64,000 nt of DNA from Lactiplantibacillus brownii (GCF_031085375.1 NZ_JAVCWF010000001.1:1736001-1800000); one strand, 5' to 3'. Shown: positions 1 through 10,008, counted from the stretch's first letter. Numbers and translations: made by a program. Notes: generated by a model from the letters alone, not told the origin.

Positions 1-312
1 CCAGCCGGCAGCCCCATTGATAGATTGACCAAATAACCGGAGAACCACCAAGACGCCGATCATGATAAAACCAAACCATCCCCACGGTCTAGTACGCTTA
101 AAGTAATCAATCTTTAAGTTCATGCAAAATAAGGTAATGATCAGGCCCCCAACGACCCAGATCAACTGACGTAACAAATAGCCAGTTGGTGATGAACCTT
201 TACCCGCTGCAACGTACGAACTTGAGGAATAAACCATGACGATCCCAATGCCACATAAGATGAGGTACGGGATAAAGAGGACATAGTCCAGGTTGTGCAT
301 TTTCTTAGACAT
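1..312 (-). CDS. ftsW: Cell division lipid II flippase/glycan polymerase FtsW, 5' part only
   Basis: SEDS-family protein that polymerises septal peptidoglycan with a class B PBP in the divisome membrane. Only the first 104 residues are in the window; the gene runs off the left edge. The reading starts MSKKMHNLDYVLFIPYLI, followed by a membrane segment ending in YSSSSY, a second hydrophobic segment around residues 45-60, and the SEDS signature FGQSINGAAGW near residue 100. ATG at 312 is chosen because AGGTGG lies about 12 bases upstream; an in-frame TTG three codons earlier is too close to that site. It is followed by typA upstream on the same strand but has its own promoter. The alternative RodA is less likely, since RodA usually has a shorter N-terminus, but the fragment cannot fully exclude it. 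Confidence 0.85.
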   Translation of the reverse strand, partial: MSKKMHNLDYVLFIPYLILCGIGIVMVYSSSSYVAAGKGSSPTGYLLRQLIWVVGGLIITLFCMNLKIDYFKRTRPWGWFGFIMIGVLVVLRLFGQSINGAAGW

Positions 313-392
313 GACGGTCAAATCCCACCTTAAATAATCTGAGTTTATAGAACGTTTCGTCATGACCATTCTATAAAAGTTCGCTTGCAGTA

Positions 393-419
393 ATTATAGC
401 ATAGTCGTAATTACCGCAA
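393..419 (-). promoter_or_regulatory. Promoter of ftsW (extended -10)
   Basis: Perfect extended -10 TGCTATAAT (TATAAT at 393-398) with TTGCGG at 414-419, spacer 15. A 7-bp inverted repeat (GTAATTA/TAATTAC) brackets the -10. Start site would be near 386, giving a leader of about 75 bases before ftsW. Confidence 0.6.
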
Positions 420-463
420 CCTGTGAAATTGTTAATTTGTGCTGACTTTTTAAACTTTTTTAA

Positions 464-494
464 CAAAAAAACACGACCCGATTAAGGTCGTGTT
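464..494 (-). terminator. Intrinsic terminator of typA
   Basis: Stem ACACGACC (471-478) / GGTCGTGT (486-493), 7-base loop, followed on the minus strand by a run of T. It lies 24 bases beyond the typA stop. Confidence 0.85.
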
Positions 495-517
495 TTCGAT
501 TGAAACGTGACGCTGGT

Positions 518-2356
518 TTACTTAACCATCTTACGTTTCTTAGCTTCTTTTTCCCGTGAATTCGTGTTTAGAATTGTCTTCCGTAAACGCACGTGTTCTG
601 GGGTGATTTCACAATATTCGTCACTATTCAAGAATTCCAATGATTCTTCAAGCGTCAAATGAGTTGGCGTCTTGATTGTCGCAGTCAAATCCTTGTTTGA
701 TGACCGAACGTTGGTCATGTTCTTACCTTTAGTGATATTAACTGAAATATCGTTTTCACGGCTATTTTGACCAACAATCATGCCTTCATAGACATCCGTA
801 CCTGGGTCGACAAAGATCGTCCCACGTTCTTCGATACCCATCGTAGCATAAGTCGTTGTCTTACCTTGGTTGATTGAAACTAAGGCACCATTCCGACGAC
901 CAGGGTTCCAGTTCTTGATTACAGGCGCATACTTAGCATACGTATGGTTCATGATACCGTAACCACGCGTTAATGATAAGAATTCAGTTGAATAACCGAT
1001 CAATCCACGTGAAGGTGCTAAGAAAGTCAAACGAGTTTGGCCGTTCCCAGTACTTTCCATGTTCTTCATTTCACCCTTACGTTGTGACAAGGTATCAATG
1101 ATGGCACCGGTATATTCATCAGGCGTATCGATTTGAACGGATTCAAATGGTTCGCTCCGAACACCTTCAACGTCACGATAAATAACTTCTGGACGGGAAG
1201 CTTGTAATTCATAACCTTCACGCCGTAACGTTTCGATTAAGATTGACAAATGTAATTCCCCACGACCAGAAACGACCCATGAACCAGGTTCGTCAGTATC
1301 GTCAACACGTAAAGAAACATCAGTTTCCAATTCAGACTTCAAGCGTAATTCCAATTGACGCGCAGTCACGAACTTACCTTCTTTACCAGCAAATGGTGAA
1401 GAGTTCGTCCCAAAGGTCATTTGTAAGGTTGGTTCGTCAATCCGTAAGATTGGTAAAGCTTCTGGTTTGCTAGAATCAGCAACCGTTTCACCAACGTTGA
1501 TATCTTCCATCCCTGAAACGGCAACCAAGTCACCAGCATGGGCTTCGTTGATTTCCAAACGTTGTAAACCAAAGAACCCAAACAATTTAGTGACCCGGAA
1601 GTTCTTCTTGGAACCATCAAGCTTCATGACAGCAACACTGTCACCAACTTTGATTGTCCCACGGAAAACCCGACCAATCCCAACACGACCAACATAATCA
1701 TTATAATCAAGTAAAGCTACTTGGAATTGTAATGGTTCGTCAGAGTTATCGATTGGCGCTGGAATCGTCTTGATAATGGTATCGAAGACAGGTTTCATGG
1801 TATGTTCTTGCTTAGCAGGATCTGATTCGTAACTTGAAGTCCCATTTAAAGCTGAAACGTAAACCACTGGGAAGTCTAATTGAGATTCGTCCGCACCTAA
1901 TTCAATGAATAGGTCCAAAACTTCATCAACGACTTCTTCAGGACGAGCACCTGGGCGGTCAATCTTGTTGATCACAACGATAGGTGTCAAATGTTGTTCC
2001 AAAGCCTTTTTCAAAACGAACCGTGTTTGTGGCATCGTTCCTTCAAAAGCATCAACAACTAATAAGACCCCATCGACCATGCGCATGATTCGTTCAACTT
2101 CGCCACCGAAGTCCGCATGTCCTGGTGTATCCAAGATATTAATTTGTTTGTCGCCGTAACGTACGGCCGTGTTCTTTGAAAGGATCGTGATACCGCGTTC
2201 CTTTTCAATGGCATTAGTGTCCATCGCCCGATCATCAATCTGGACGTGTTCATCAAGGGTATCCGATTGTTTAAGCATTTCGTTAACTAAGGTTGTTTTA
2301 CCGTGGTCAACGTGGGCAATAATGGCAATGTTGCGGATATCATCTCTAAATTTCAA
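518..2356 (-). CDS. typA: Ribosome-associated GTPase TypA/BipA
   Basis: Translational GTPase of the EF-G/LepA superfamily that binds ribosomes and supports 50S assembly and stress or cold growth. Visible motifs: G1 AHVDHGKT (residues 14-21), G2 region with RGITI, G3 DTPGH, G4 NKID, then the EF-G-like domains II, III and V and the TypA-specific C-terminal domain with GRRNGALVS and IEERGTIF. The 612-residue length is typical. The start is taken as TTG at 2356 ([15 protein letters not shown]), because AAAGGAAG sits 7 bases upstream of it; the ATG at 2374 has GAAGG directly abutting it and no spacing. The gene is monocistronic, with promoter and terminator assigned separately. Confidence 0.97.
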   Translation of the reverse strand: MKFRDDIRNIAIIAHVDHGKTTLVNEMLKQSDTLDEHVQIDDRAMDTNAIEKERGITILSKNTAVRYGDKQINILDTPGHADFGGEVERIMRMVDGVLLVVDAFEGTMPQTRFVLKKALEQHLTPIVVINKIDRPGARPEEVVDEVLDLFIELGADESQLDFPVVYVSALNGTSSYESDPAKQEHTMKPVFDTIIKTIPAPIDNSDEPLQFQVALLDYNDYVGRVGIGRVFRGTIKVGDSVAVMKLDGSKKNFRVTKLFGFFGLQRLEINEAHAGDLVAVSGMEDINVGETVADSSKPEALPILRIDEPTLQMTFGTNSSPFAGKEGKFVTARQLELRLKSELETDVSLRVDDTDEPGSWVVSGRGELHLSILIETLRREGYELQASRPEVIYRDVEGVRSEPFESVQIDTPDEYTGAIIDTLSQRKGEMKNMESTGNGQTRLTFLAPSRGLIGYSTEFLSLTRGYGIMNHTYAKYAPVIKNWNPGRRNGALVSINQGKTTTYATMGIEERGTIFVDPGTDVYEGMIVGQNSRENDISVNITKGKNMTNVRSSNKDLTATIKTPTHLTLEESLEFLNSDEYCEITPEHVRLRKTILNTNSREKEAKKRKMVK

Positions 2357-2419
2357 AATTGATCTTCCTTTCATCCTTCAAAAATTCTAACTATCCGATT
2401 GATAGCAGAAATCTTACAT

Positions 2420-2448
2420 ATATTAATACAATCTGACATTACTATCAA
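2420..2448 (-). promoter_or_regulatory. Promoter of typA
   Basis: TTGATA (2443-2448), 17-base spacer, TAATAT (2420-2425). The start site would be near 2413, about 57 bases upstream of the typA start. Confidence 0.6.
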
Positions 2449-2509
2449 GTTATATCTGCGCATTGATAGACGCGTAATGCCGTTTTCATCGGCTTTCATC
2501 AATTGGCAT

Positions 2510-2537
2510 AAAAAAACTGTGACGGATGGGTCACAGT
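2510..2537 (-). terminator. Intrinsic terminator of the inositol-phosphatase operon
   Basis: Perfect 8-bp stem ACTGTGAC (2516-2523) / GTCACAGT (2530-2537), 6-base loop, T run on the minus strand. It starts 9 bases after the stop at 2546. Confidence 0.85.
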
Positions 2538-2545
2538 CACACCGT

Positions 2546-3322
2546 TCATCTGACGATTGTCAAAATAGCACGTTGCGCACTTTTAGTCGCTATTAGTACA
2601 GCACCAGATGATAACATATTTACGGGCTTGCCGTCAACTTGTGAAACCACTAAGCCCAAGGTTTCAGCCAAGACCCGACCAGCCGCAAAATCCCATGGCC
2701 GCAAATAAGATAAATAGCCAACTAATTCACCAGCCAAAACTTGACTGATCTGAATTCCAGCACTACCAATGATGCGTGGCCCTAAGCTCGCATGCGCAAT
2801 GGCTTGCATCTGAAAGCGATCATGAATCAACAGCGGCCCACTCGCGCCAAATAACCCCTCAGTCAGTGGAAGGTCAGCCGGAGCAGCGAGTGGCTGTTCA
2901 TTGACCGTGACCCCTAATTTTGGTCCACCAGCAAATAGCCGATCGCCCATCACATCATAAATATAACCGAGTGTTGGTGTACCATCAACATAATAACCAA
3001 TCATCATCGCAAAATGATCACGTTGATGGACAAAATTCATCGTGCCATCAATCGGATCAATAATCCAGACATGTCCGGCCATTGACGTCACTGTGTCACC
3101 TAAACCCTCTTCACCTAAAATCTTAGCGTTAGGGTCTAACTGTCGCAATTCATGAACTAAAAAATGCTCATTACTCTTGTCAACATTAGTCACCAAATCT
3201 TTACGGCTGGTCTTTTCTGAAACCGTCAACTGCTTGCCCATTTGTGCCAATACTTGCGCTCGTGACTGTCGCATGATGGCTTGCACGGCTTGATTTAATT
3301 GTTGTAATTCATTCGTTTCCAT
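2546..3322 (-). CDS. Inositol monophosphatase family protein (SuhB-like)
   Basis: Mg2+-dependent phosphatase of the inositol monophosphatase/FBPase fold; the in vivo substrate is not evident and may be inositol phosphate, a phosphosugar or a nucleotide. Signature residues are complete: GEEG (metal-binding Glu), DPIDGTMNFV (metal-binding Asp-Pro-Ile-Asp-Gly-Thr) and WDFAAGRVLAETLG near the C-terminus. Length of 258 residues fits the family. ATG at 3322 is preferred over GTG at 3331, because AGGTGA is 6 bases before the ATG and there is nothing before the GTG. It is the last gene of an operon with the UPF0223 gene, whose stop is 9 bases upstream, and the LDH-like gene. Confidence 0.9.
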   Translation of the reverse strand: METNELQQLNQAVQAIMRQSRAQVLAQMGKQLTVSEKTSRKDLVTNVDKSNEHFLVHELRQLDPNAKILGEEGLGDTVTSMAGHVWIIDPIDGTMNFVHQRDHFAMMIGYYVDGTPTLGYIYDVMGDRLFAGGPKLGVTVNEQPLAAPADLPLTEGLFGASGPLLIHDRFQMQAIAHASLGPRIIGSAGIQISQVLAGELVGYLSYLRPWDFAAGRVLAETLGLVVSQVDGKPVNMLSSGAVLIATKSAQRAILTIVR

Positions 3323-3331
3323 GTGACTCAC

Positions 3332-3622
3332 CTAGCCTCGATATTGAAAACGTTGCTTGTTGGTCGTTTGAGCAGCTTGCATCGTTCGATAAATGCTTAG
3401 TCCAGAAGCCGCCTCAAAAGATCGTGAGACTTGCTTCTCTTCTGATTTCGCTGGTACCACCGTTTTAAAGTCGCGATAGGCGGCCAAAAGTTCAGCCGTT
3501 GGTAAACTGGTTTCATTGGCCAGTTCAATCTTCTGGTAAAAGGTAGTCACCTTAATGATCTCCGCGGTATTCCAAGCATCATTCAGTGGATACTGATAGT
3601 TTTCAGGCCTGTTCATCGTCAT
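3332..3622 (-). CDS. UPF0223 family protein (YktA-like)
   Basis: Small cytoplasmic protein of a conserved Firmicutes family without known function. The 96-residue form starts MTMNRPENYQYPL; the conserved N-terminal phrase (YPL..W...E...V..FY) and the motif YR.FK.VVP.K.EEK are visible. The long upstream extension of the open frame is rejected: GGGGAG lies 10 bases before ATG 3622, and the extension would run inside the LDH-like gene. The start overlaps the end of the LDH-like gene by 20 bases in another frame, which suggests translational coupling. In many Firmicutes this family sits beside an inositol-monophosphatase gene, as here. Confidence 0.85.
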   Translation of the reverse strand: MTMNRPENYQYPLNDAWNTAEIIKVTTFYQKIELANETSLPTAELLAAYRDFKTVVPAKSEEKQVSRSFEAASGLSIYRTMQAAQTTNKQRFQYRG

Positions 3623-4544
3623 CTTGATCAAACTCCCCTGCTTCAACGCGGTCCAAATCGTGGCGAACCTGCGCCGCAATTTCCGCGTATTCTTTTTGTT
3701 CTTCGTCTGACAAAACCATATCTGCCAGTCGTTTAATGCCATTGGCACTAATCAATACCGGCGACGCTAAACCAACCAGTTGGTCATCCGTCGTGGTTTG
3801 AACATTGGTGACCGTCCCAATAAAGGGCGCCTGGTCATAAAACGCCCGTAAGACTTGTACTAATGCTAACACACTCAAGGTTTGATTGGTAACAATTGCC
3901 GGTTCATCGATCCGTTCTTGATCAGCACCCATTTCACTGGCACCAAAACTGATCGCTTGATTGGCCAAATAAGTTAAGACCGGTGCCGGGCCAATGTATG
4001 AGCGACTCCAAGAGATCAAATGTTCACGAGCCGTTCCCACGACAAACGCGTGCACATCACTGGCCCCAACATTTAATTGATCCTGTAATAACCGTTCCAA
4101 CAAGCGACTTTGTGGTAAAGTACCCAAGCCTAAGACGCGTTGATGATCAACCCCACTGAAACGAGCGGCCAGCACACTCAAGACGGCATCATTGCTACCA
4201 GTCAATACTAATTTGCCATTGAATCCCGCGGCCATCACCGCATTAATATAATTTCGAAATAAGGGTAACGTCGCCTGTAAATCAGCTTCTGCATCACGAT
4301 CCGCTGCCAAAGGCACTAAATTGCCAATGATCAAGCTGTCTGCCTGCGAATAATCCGGCTTCCCCGGTGCCTGTAAGGTAAAGTGACGACAGGCAGAACT
4401 CGCTGTAATCAAGGATTGATAGCGCGGCGTCTCGTCAGTTTCCGCGGCAACAATCAAATTTAATGGCAAATCTTTAGCCATCGCAATCAAAATAAGTTGT
4501 TGTACGAATTCGAATAAGCCACGAATAATAACTGTATTGTTCAT
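3603..4544 (-). CDS. Lactate/malate dehydrogenase-like protein with degraded active site
   Basis: The 313-residue length and the C-terminal half follow the L-LDH/MDH fold: KLVLTGSNDAVLSVLA (the usual NPvD strand), RVLGLGTLPQSRLLERLL (usual GSGTxLDsaR, residues 138-153), VHAFVVGTAREHLISWS (usual GEHGdS..P.WS, 165-180). Key positions differ. The N-terminus reads IIRGLFEFVQQ instead of GxGxxG. The Asp of LDxxR is Pro144 while Arg147 remains. The catalytic His two residues after Gly170 is Ala172, although His175 is nearby. It may be a non-catalytic or altered-function paralogue. Start ATG 4544 follows GGGAGGAA with 4-base spacing; upstream codons were rejected. First gene of the operon with UPF0223 and the phosphatase. 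Confidence 0.7.
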   Translation of the reverse strand: MNNTVIIRGLFEFVQQLILIAMAKDLPLNLIVAAETDETPRYQSLITASSACRHFTLQAPGKPDYSQADSLIIGNLVPLAADRDAEADLQATLPLFRNYINAVMAAGFNGKLVLTGSNDAVLSVLAARFSGVDHQRVLGLGTLPQSRLLERLLQDQLNVGASDVHAFVVGTAREHLISWSRSYIGPAPVLTYLANQAISFGASEMGADQERIDEPAIVTNQTLSVLALVQVLRAFYDQAPFIGTVTNVQTTTDDQLVGLASPVLISANGIKRLADMVLSDEEQKEYAEIAAQVRHDLDRVEAGEFDQDDDEQA

Positions 4545-4570
4545 GAAATTCCTCCCAGTGTTCGCTAATA

Positions 4571-4598
4571 ATTGTACCTGAGCTGTCAACTTATTCAA
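4571..4598 (-). promoter_or_regulatory. Promoter of the LDH-like operon
   Basis: TTGAAT (4593-4598), 16-base spacer, TACAAT (4571-4576). The start site would be about 20 bases upstream of the LDH-like start codon, giving a very short leader. Confidence 0.55.
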
Positions 4599-4830
4599 GT
4601 AAAGCTTAAGTAAATCCTTACCCTTTTGTAACATTTCTCAGGTTTCCCAACCGTTCACGAAGATAAACTTTTATGTAGTCCCATGTCTCGTCAGTGATTC
4701 GCTGACCCTTTTTTCATCACCAGTTTAACTAACCGGCCACAGCATACCACTTTGTTACCGGCGATGGTCATCAGCTGACTTGTGACCTTTTTTTCAACGC
4801 CACTCGATCACTAACCAAGACATGAGCAAA
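4599..4830. other. Intergenic stretch between pdhD and the LDH-like operon
   Basis: About 230 bases without a supported gene, RNA or clear symmetric element. It is C/T-rich on the plus strand. I see nothing specific in it beyond the promoter and terminator listed on either side. Confidence 0.5.
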
Positions 4831-4862
4831 ACAAAAGTTTGAGACCGTTAAGCCTCAAACTT
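4831..4862 (-). terminator. Intrinsic terminator of the pdh operon
   Basis: Stem AAGTTTGAG (4835-4843) / CTCAAACTT (4854-4862), followed on the minus strand by TTTTGTTTTG. It lies 25 bases beyond the pdhD stop. Confidence 0.8.
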
Positions 4863-4886
4863 CTGAATTTTTTTAGTTAACTGCGC

Positions 4887-6299
4887 TTAAATATGAGTTG
4901 GGTAACCCATCGCCACATCCGCAGCTTCTTGGACGACTTCGCCCAAAGTTGGATGTGGATGAATCGTCAATGCCAAATCTTCAACATTCAAACTACCGTT
5001 GACGGCGACACTTAATTCAGAAATCAAGTCACTCGCACCAGGACCAGCAATTTGTGCCCCGACGATTGTACCTTCATCCTTAGTCGAAACTAAGCGGAAG
5101 AAACCTTCCATCGAGTTCAAAGAAATCGCACGACCATTCCCAGCAAATGGGAACTTAGAAACTGTTACCTTCAAGCCAGCTTTTTCAGCTTCAGCTTTAG
5201 TCATCCCAACAGTTGCTAATTCAGGATCCGTGAAGCAAACTGCGGGTACCGAAACGTAATCGTTAGCGGTCTTCTTGCCACTGATTGCGCCAGCAGCAAC
5301 TTTGCCTTCAGCAAAGGCCTTATGAGCCAAAGCAGGACCAGCCACAATATCCCCAATTGCAAAGATATCTTGGGCCGCAGTGCGACCTTGTTGATCAACT
5401 TCGATCAAACCACGATCAGTTAACTTAACATCGGTGTATTCCAAGCCCATGTCGTCGGTATTTGGCCGCCGACCAACGGTGACCATGCAATAGTCAGCGC
5501 GGACGGATTCTTCCTTACCATCGACTTCATAAGTCACTGTGACACCGCTGTCATCTTGTTCCGAGTTCTTAGCCATGGCGTTCGTTACAACCGTCACACC
5601 CTTGTCCTTGAAACTCTTCAAGACTAACTTAACCATGTCTTTTTCAAAGTTTGGCAAAATCTGTAGGGTCCCTTCAAGGATCGTCACATGTGCGCCAAGG
5701 TTAGCGTAAGCACCGGCCAATTCTGAGCCGATGTACCCGCCACCAATGACAACTAATTCTTTAGGAACTTCTGGCAAATTCAAACCACCAGTAGAGTCCA
5801 CGACACGACCATTAAATTTGAATCCAGGAATTTCAACTGGACGTGAACCGGTGGCAATAATCAGATGCTTGAATTTATAAGTTTGACCCGTGTGGTCGCC
5901 ATTCATAACACGTAACGTATGGTTATCGTGCATGTAAGCTTCCCCTTCAACGATTTCAACCTTATGCTTCTTCAATAACATCTTGACCCCGCCAGTTAAA
6001 CGGTCAACGACTTGATGATCTTTCCAATCTTGAGTCGTCTTGAAGTCCAAAACTGGTTCTTGAATATTCTTAATTCCAAAGATTTTACTATCTTTGACTT
6101 CTTGGAGCCGATGACCAGCACTGATCAAGGCCTTTGATGGAATACAGCCAACATTCAAGCAGACCCCACCAACATATTCTTTTTCAATGACGGTCACTTT
6201 TTGACCAAGTTCAGCGGCCCGAATCGCAGCAACGTAGCCACCAGGACCCGCACCAACGATCATTGTATCGCGTTCTTCAGCAAAATCTCCTACAACCAT
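4887..6299 (-). CDS. pdhD: Dihydrolipoamide dehydrogenase, pyruvate dehydrogenase E3
   Basis: FAD enzyme that reoxidises dihydrolipoyl-E2 with NAD+. Sequence shows the FAD-binding [15 protein letters not shown] (about residues 15-29), the redox-active disulfide in [16 protein letters not shown] (44-59), the NAD-binding [17 protein letters not shown] (about 187-203), the second FAD motif IFAIGDI, and the catalytic HPHPTLGE dyad at the C-terminus. Its 470 residues are normal, and no lipoyl domain is fused. ATG 6299 follows GATGAGG. It is the last gene of pdhABCD, 7 bases after pdhC. Confidence 0.97.
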   Translation of the reverse strand: MVVGDFAEERDTMIVGAGPGGYVAAIRAAELGQKVTVIEKEYVGGVCLNVGCIPSKALISAGHRLQEVKDSKIFGIKNIQEPVLDFKTTQDWKDHQVVDRLTGGVKMLLKKHKVEIVEGEAYMHDNHTLRVMNGDHTGQTYKFKHLIIATGSRPVEIPGFKFNGRVVDSTGGLNLPEVPKELVVIGGGYIGSELAGAYANLGAHVTILEGTLQILPNFEKDMVKLVLKSFKDKGVTVVTNAMAKNSEQDDSGVTVTYEVDGKEESVRADYCMVTVGRRPNTDDMGLEYTDVKLTDRGLIEVDQQGRTAAQDIFAIGDIVAGPALAHKAFAEGKVAAGAISGKKTANDYVSVPAVCFTDPELATVGMTKAEAEKAGLKVTVSKFPFAGNGRAISLNSMEGFFRLVSTKDEGTIVGAQIAGPGASDLISELSVAVNGSLNVEDLALTIHPHPTLGEVVQEAADVAMGYPTHI

Positions 6300-6306
6300 T
6301 CTGACC

Positions 6307-7620
6307 TCATCCTTCCATCAAAAGTAATTCTGGATCATGCAATAATTGTTTCAATAAGTTCATTGCTTTTTGAGCAGTGGCACCATCAATTAGACGGTGA
6401 TCAAAACTTAAGGACAATTTCTGCATTCTACCAACGACGATTTCACCATCTTCGTTGACATATGGTTCTTTCCCGATACGGCCGACCCCTAAGATCGCCA
6501 CTTCAGGTTGATTGATCACTGGTGTAAACCAGCCACCACCAATTGAACCAATGTTACTGATCGTAATTGAAGCGCCACTCATTTCTTTAGCCTTCAATTT
6601 GCCATCGTAAGCTTTTTGGGTATTGTCAGTAATTTCCTTGGCAATAGCAAACAAGCCCTTACCTTCAGCATGCTTGATATTTGGTACTAACAAACCACGA
6701 TCGGTATCCGTTGCAACCCCGATATTGTAGTAATGTTTGTAAACAATTTCCTTGTTGGCATCATCAACTGACGCGTTAAATTCTGGGAATTGTTGTAATA
6801 CCGCAACCAAAGCTTTGACAAAGTATGGTAAGAAAGTCAAATGAATGTCACGATCAGCAGCAATCGTCTTGTACTTCTTCCGATGAGCCATCAAAGCAGT
6901 TACTTCAACTTCATCAAACAAAGTCACATGTGGCGCAGTATGTTTACTGTTGACCATTGCTTTAGAGATGGCTTTCCGAATTGGCGTCATCTTTTCGCGT
7001 GTTTCTAATTCTGGTGTATCAGAAACATATGGTTTGACTGGTTCTGGTGCCGGTGCTGCTTCAGCTGCTGGTGCCGCCGTGTTAGCTGCCGGTGCCGCTT
7101 GCGAACCAGTTGCCGCAGGAGCGCCTGTATAGTTGTCAATATCTTGTTTTGTGATCTGACCATGTGCACCAGATGCCGTGACTTGAGAAATATCGATATC
7201 TTTGTCACGGGCATACTGACGTACGGATGGCATTGCTAAGATCCGTTTGTTTGGATCAGCAGGTGCGACAGGCGCACTGGTTGCTGGTGCCGCATCCGTT
7301 GCGGCTGGTGCTGGTGTTGCCGCCGGTTTGTCAGCGGTTGCATTTTCTGCCGGTGCCGCCGCTGGTTCAGCATTATCGCCAGAACCATCATCGATTTCAA
7401 CGATCACATCACCGATTTTAGCTGTTTCACCTTCTGGTACCAAGATTTTCAAAATTGTCCCATCAACTGGTGATGGTAGTTCTTCAACAGATTTATCGTT
7501 TTGAATCTCAACTAGAGAATCGTCTTCCTTGACTTGATCGCCAGGTTTAACGAGCCAAGTGGCGATTTCGCCTTCTTCTAGGCCTTCGCCAAGCTCTGGT
7601 AATTTAAACTTGTAAGCCAT
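6307..7620 (-). CDS. pdhC: Dihydrolipoamide acetyltransferase, pyruvate dehydrogenase E2
   Basis: Core of the pyruvate dehydrogenase complex; transfers acetyl from lipoate to CoA. Order of parts: one lipoyl domain (1-80) with the lipoylated Lys43 in [10 protein letters not shown]; an Ala/Pro-rich linker (about 84-128); the E1/E3-binding domain [18 protein letters not shown] through [11 protein letters not shown] (about 130-165); a second Ala/Pro linker; and the catalytic domain, ending with the [12 protein letters not shown] active-site motif. ATG 7620 is chosen because AAAGGAAG is 7 bases upstream; an in-frame ATG nine codons earlier lacks an RBS. It has 437 residues. Alanine-rich linkers create long open frames on the other strand that are not genes. 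Confidence 0.97.
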   Translation of the reverse strand: MAYKFKLPELGEGLEEGEIATWLVKPGDQVKEDDSLVEIQNDKSVEELPSPVDGTILKILVPEGETAKIGDVIVEIDDGSGDNAEPAAAPAENATADKPAATPAPAATDAAPATSAPVAPADPNKRILAMPSVRQYARDKDIDISQVTASGAHGQITKQDIDNYTGAPAATGSQAAPAANTAAPAAEAAPAPEPVKPYVSDTPELETREKMTPIRKAISKAMVNSKHTAPHVTLFDEVEVTALMAHRKKYKTIAADRDIHLTFLPYFVKALVAVLQQFPEFNASVDDANKEIVYKHYYNIGVATDTDRGLLVPNIKHAEGKGLFAIAKEITDNTQKAYDGKLKAKEMSGASITISNIGSIGGGWFTPVINQPEVAILGVGRIGKEPYVNEDGEIVVGRMQKLSLSFDHRLIDGATAQKAMNLLKQLLHDPELLLMEG

Positions 7621-7676
7621 TGGATAACTTCCTTTCATTGCAACCAATATCTGGTTGTTTTCGATGCGTGAGACTT

Positions 7677-8654
7677 TTAGTAATTTAAGATCTCACGGGT
7701 TTTTGCTTCAATTTCATCTTCCGCAGGGAGCCAGTCGTCTTCAGCTAGCCCAAATGGATAAACCGTATCTGGAGCTGAAACCCGACCAACTGGTGCACTC
7801 AAGTACAACGCGCCTTTTTCAGCAATTAAGGAAGCCACATTAGCAGCAATCCCAGCTTGACGTTGTGCTTCTTGAATCGCAACGGCCCGACCAGTTTTTT
7901 CAACTGACTTCAGAATCGTCTCTTCATCTAATGGTGATAAGGTCCGTAAGTCAACCACTTCGACTGAGATACCTTCTTTTTCAAGCTTTTCCGCAACCTT
8001 TAAGGATTGGTTCACTTGGGCACTGTATGCGATCAATGTAATGTCAGTTCCTTCACGAACCACGTTAGCTTTATCCAACGGAACCGTGTAAGCTTCATCT
8101 GGAATATCGGCTTTCATTGACCGGTATAGCTTTAAGTTTTCAAGGAAGAAGACTGGATCATTGTTTCGAATCGATGAAATTAAGAGTCCTTTGGCATCAT
8201 ATGGATTCGATGGGGTAACAACTCGTAACCCAGGGATTTGTGCTAAGTAGCCTTCTAATGAATCGGCATGCATTTCTGGCGTATGCGTCCCACCACCATA
8301 TGGTGAACGGATGGTAATTGGCATATGTCGTGTCCCACCTGTCCGGAAACGTTCCCGTGACATTTGACCGGCAATAGAATCCAAAGTTTCAAAAATGAAC
8401 CCTAAAAATTGGATTTCTGGAATTGGGCGAAAGCCTTCTAGTGCTAACCCGATGGATAAGCCACCAATACCAGATTCAGCTAAAGGTGTATCGAAGACCC
8501 GATCTTCACCAAATTCAGCTTGGAGACCGTCAGTTGCCCGGAAAACCCCGCCGTTTTTACCAACGTCTTCACCAAAAATTAACGTCTTTTCATCAGACCC
8601 TAATTCTAATCGAAGTGCATCGGTAATCGCTTGAATATATGTTTTCTTTGACAT
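7677..8654 (-). CDS. pdhB: Pyruvate dehydrogenase E1 component, beta subunit
   Basis: Forms the alpha2-beta2 thiamine-diphosphate E1 with PdhA, decarboxylating pyruvate and acetylating E2. The 325-residue protein starts [14 protein letters not shown] and has [17 protein letters not shown], the TPP-contacting Glu region, [13 protein letters not shown], and [15 protein letters not shown], all typical of PdhB. ATG 8654 is one base after the pdhA stop and AAGGAG lies 10 bases before it inside pdhA; a 24-codon upstream extension would read into pdhA and is rejected. Confidence 0.97.
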   Translation of the reverse strand: MSKKTYIQAITDALRLELGSDEKTLIFGEDVGKNGGVFRATDGLQAEFGEDRVFDTPLAESGIGGLSIGLALEGFRPIPEIQFLGFIFETLDSIAGQMSRERFRTGGTRHMPITIRSPYGGGTHTPEMHADSLEGYLAQIPGLRVVTPSNPYDAKGLLISSIRNNDPVFFLENLKLYRSMKADIPDEAYTVPLDKANVVREGTDITLIAYSAQVNQSLKVAEKLEKEGISVEVVDLRTLSPLDEETILKSVEKTGRAVAIQEAQRQAGIAANVASLIAEKGALYLSAPVGRVSAPDTVYPFGLAEDDWLPAEDEIEAKTREILNY

Positions 8655-8655
8655 G

Positions 8656-9768
8656 TTACTTCGACTCCTTTGCTTGGTATTCCGTAATTTGTTGTTGAAT
8701 GTTTTGTGGTTGTTCTTCAAAGACATTCCCCAAAAATTCGGTCATTTTTTGCTTAGGTGCTTCATCCGCTTGTTTAACGGCGGCTTTAATGTCAGCTTTA
8801 ACTTGGTCAACGTAATCGTTTTCAATATCTTCTGACCAAACGCCTTGGTCCGTTAAATATTTGCGATAACGAATCAATGGATCATTGTCGAACCATGGTT
8901 GTTCTTCAGCCTTAGTCCGATAACGTTTAGGATCATCACCAGCGTTAGTATGTGGGCCAAAGCGATAAGTTAAGGTCTCAATCATCACTGGACCATTACC
9001 AGCAGCAGCGTATTCCCGAGCGGCTTTGGTGACTTCATGAACAGCTAAGAAGTCCATCCCATCAACCTGAACACTTGGAATTCCGGCTGCAACCGCTTTT
9101 TGTGCTAATGTCCGCGCAGCCGTTTGTTTGCGACGTGGCACGGAAATCGCGTAACCGTTATTTTGAACGATGAAGACTGCGGGTGCTTGGAAGGCACCAG
9201 CAAAGTTCATGCCTTCATAGAAGTCCCCTTGCGACGTCCCACCATCACCAGTATAACTGTAAGCAACTTTATCTTCAGTCCCATTCTTCTTGATACCAAG
9301 GGCGACCCCGGCAGCTTGAATGTATTGCGCACCAATAATAATTTGTGGTGGCATGGCGTGCAAGTCTTCTGGATATTCATTACCCAAAACATGTCCACGC
9401 GACCAAAGGAACGCTTTATAAACTGGTAAGCCATGTTGAATTAATTGTGGAATATCACGATAAGCCGGCATCAAAACATCGGTCGACTTCATTGCGGAGT
9501 TGCTCCCCATTTCACTTGCTTCTTGCCCTTCAGTTGGCGCATAGAAACCTAAACGACCTTGGCGAGTTAACGCGTTTGAGCGCTGGTGTAAAGTCCGTTC
9601 CCAGATCATTAGCTTCAAGAAATCGACTAATTGATCATTTGAATATTTAGAGACAATTGCTTCATTGACTACATTAGCTTGACCATCCATAACTTGCACT
9701 GGTTTGAAATCTTTCCCAAGTGCATCTCGGATCGCACTAAAATCGACAATTGGTTTTTCGTTGTCCAT
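8656..9768 (-). CDS. pdhA: Pyruvate dehydrogenase E1 component, alpha subunit
   Basis: TPP-binding subunit of E1. The thiamine-diphosphate motif begins at [16 protein letters not shown] and closes with [13 protein letters not shown]. The phosphorylation-loop equivalent [17 protein letters not shown] is present. The 370-residue length is typical. ATG 9768 is 11 bases after AAAGGG; the in-frame GTG at 9777 is only 2 bases from that site. First gene of pdhABCD; the operon supplies acetyl-CoA from pyruvate under aerobic or sugar-limited conditions in lactic acid bacteria. A promoter and a cre box lie directly upstream. Confidence 0.97.
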   Translation of the reverse strand: MDNEKPIVDFSAIRDALGKDFKPVQVMDGQANVVNEAIVSKYSNDQLVDFLKLMIWERTLHQRSNALTRQGRLGFYAPTEGQEASEMGSNSAMKSTDVLMPAYRDIPQLIQHGLPVYKAFLWSRGHVLGNEYPEDLHAMPPQIIIGAQYIQAAGVALGIKKNGTEDKVAYSYTGDGGTSQGDFYEGMNFAGAFQAPAVFIVQNNGYAISVPRRKQTAARTLAQKAVAAGIPSVQVDGMDFLAVHEVTKAAREYAAAGNGPVMIETLTYRFGPHTNAGDDPKRYRTKAEEQPWFDNDPLIRYRKYLTDQGVWSEDIENDYVDQVKADIKAAVKQADEAPKQKMTEFLGNVFEEQPQNIQQQITEYQAKESK

Positions 9769-9821
9769 AAATGACACATCCCTTTCATGAACGTACGAAC
9801 TCGGCGGTTAAACCACTGGTT

Positions 9822-9836
9822 CGTAATCGTTTTCAT
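9822..9836 (-). promoter_or_regulatory. Candidate cre (CcpA-binding) site of the pdh operon
   Basis: Minus strand reads ATGAAAACGATTACG, matching 14 of 15 positions of the cre consensus WTGNAANCGNWNNCW; only the last base deviates. It lies about 6-20 bases downstream of the predicted start site, a position where CcpA represses by blocking elongation or clearance. Carbon catabolite repression of pdh is therefore inferred. Confidence 0.6.
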
Positions 9837-9848
9837 AATCACAAGTCT

Positions 9849-9877
9849 AATTTACCATTGGTTTTCAATTTTTGCAA
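9849..9877 (-). promoter_or_regulatory. Promoter of pdhABCD
   Basis: TTGCAA (9872-9877), 17-base spacer ending in TGG, TAAATT (9849-9854), so an extended -10. The leader to pdhA is about 75 bases. Confidence 0.6.
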
Positions 9878-9979
9878 GCCCTTTCAAAAGGCTAAATATC
9901 AGCTTTTTAGCCAAAAATGATTGTGAATATTTTCATTTGTATTTTTGCTTGACTTTCATTAGTTTTTCGAGAATCATTC

Positions 9980-10008
9980 TACATTTTCATTTTTAGTTAT
10001 GCTAAACT
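9980..10008 (+). promoter_or_regulatory. Promoter of def (extended -10)
   Basis: TGC directly before TAAACT (10003-10008); the -35 (TACATT at 9980-9985, 17-base spacing) is weak, as is common for extended -10 promoters. The TGCTAAACT form recurs at other promoters in this window (for example 56153-56161). Confidence 0.5.

Noticed and set aside
2461..2500. cre-like sequence in the typA upstream region
   Set aside because: Two mismatches at conserved positions of the cre consensus; not better than chance.
3623..3748. N-terminal extension of the UPF0223 protein
   Set aside because: Runs within the LDH-like gene in another frame; a good RBS sits before the internal ATG at 3622.
6950..7504. Open frames opposite and within pdhC with Ala/Gly-rich or His/Gln-rich products
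   Set aside because: Shadows of the Ala/Pro linker codons of the E2 gene; no RBS and no domain.
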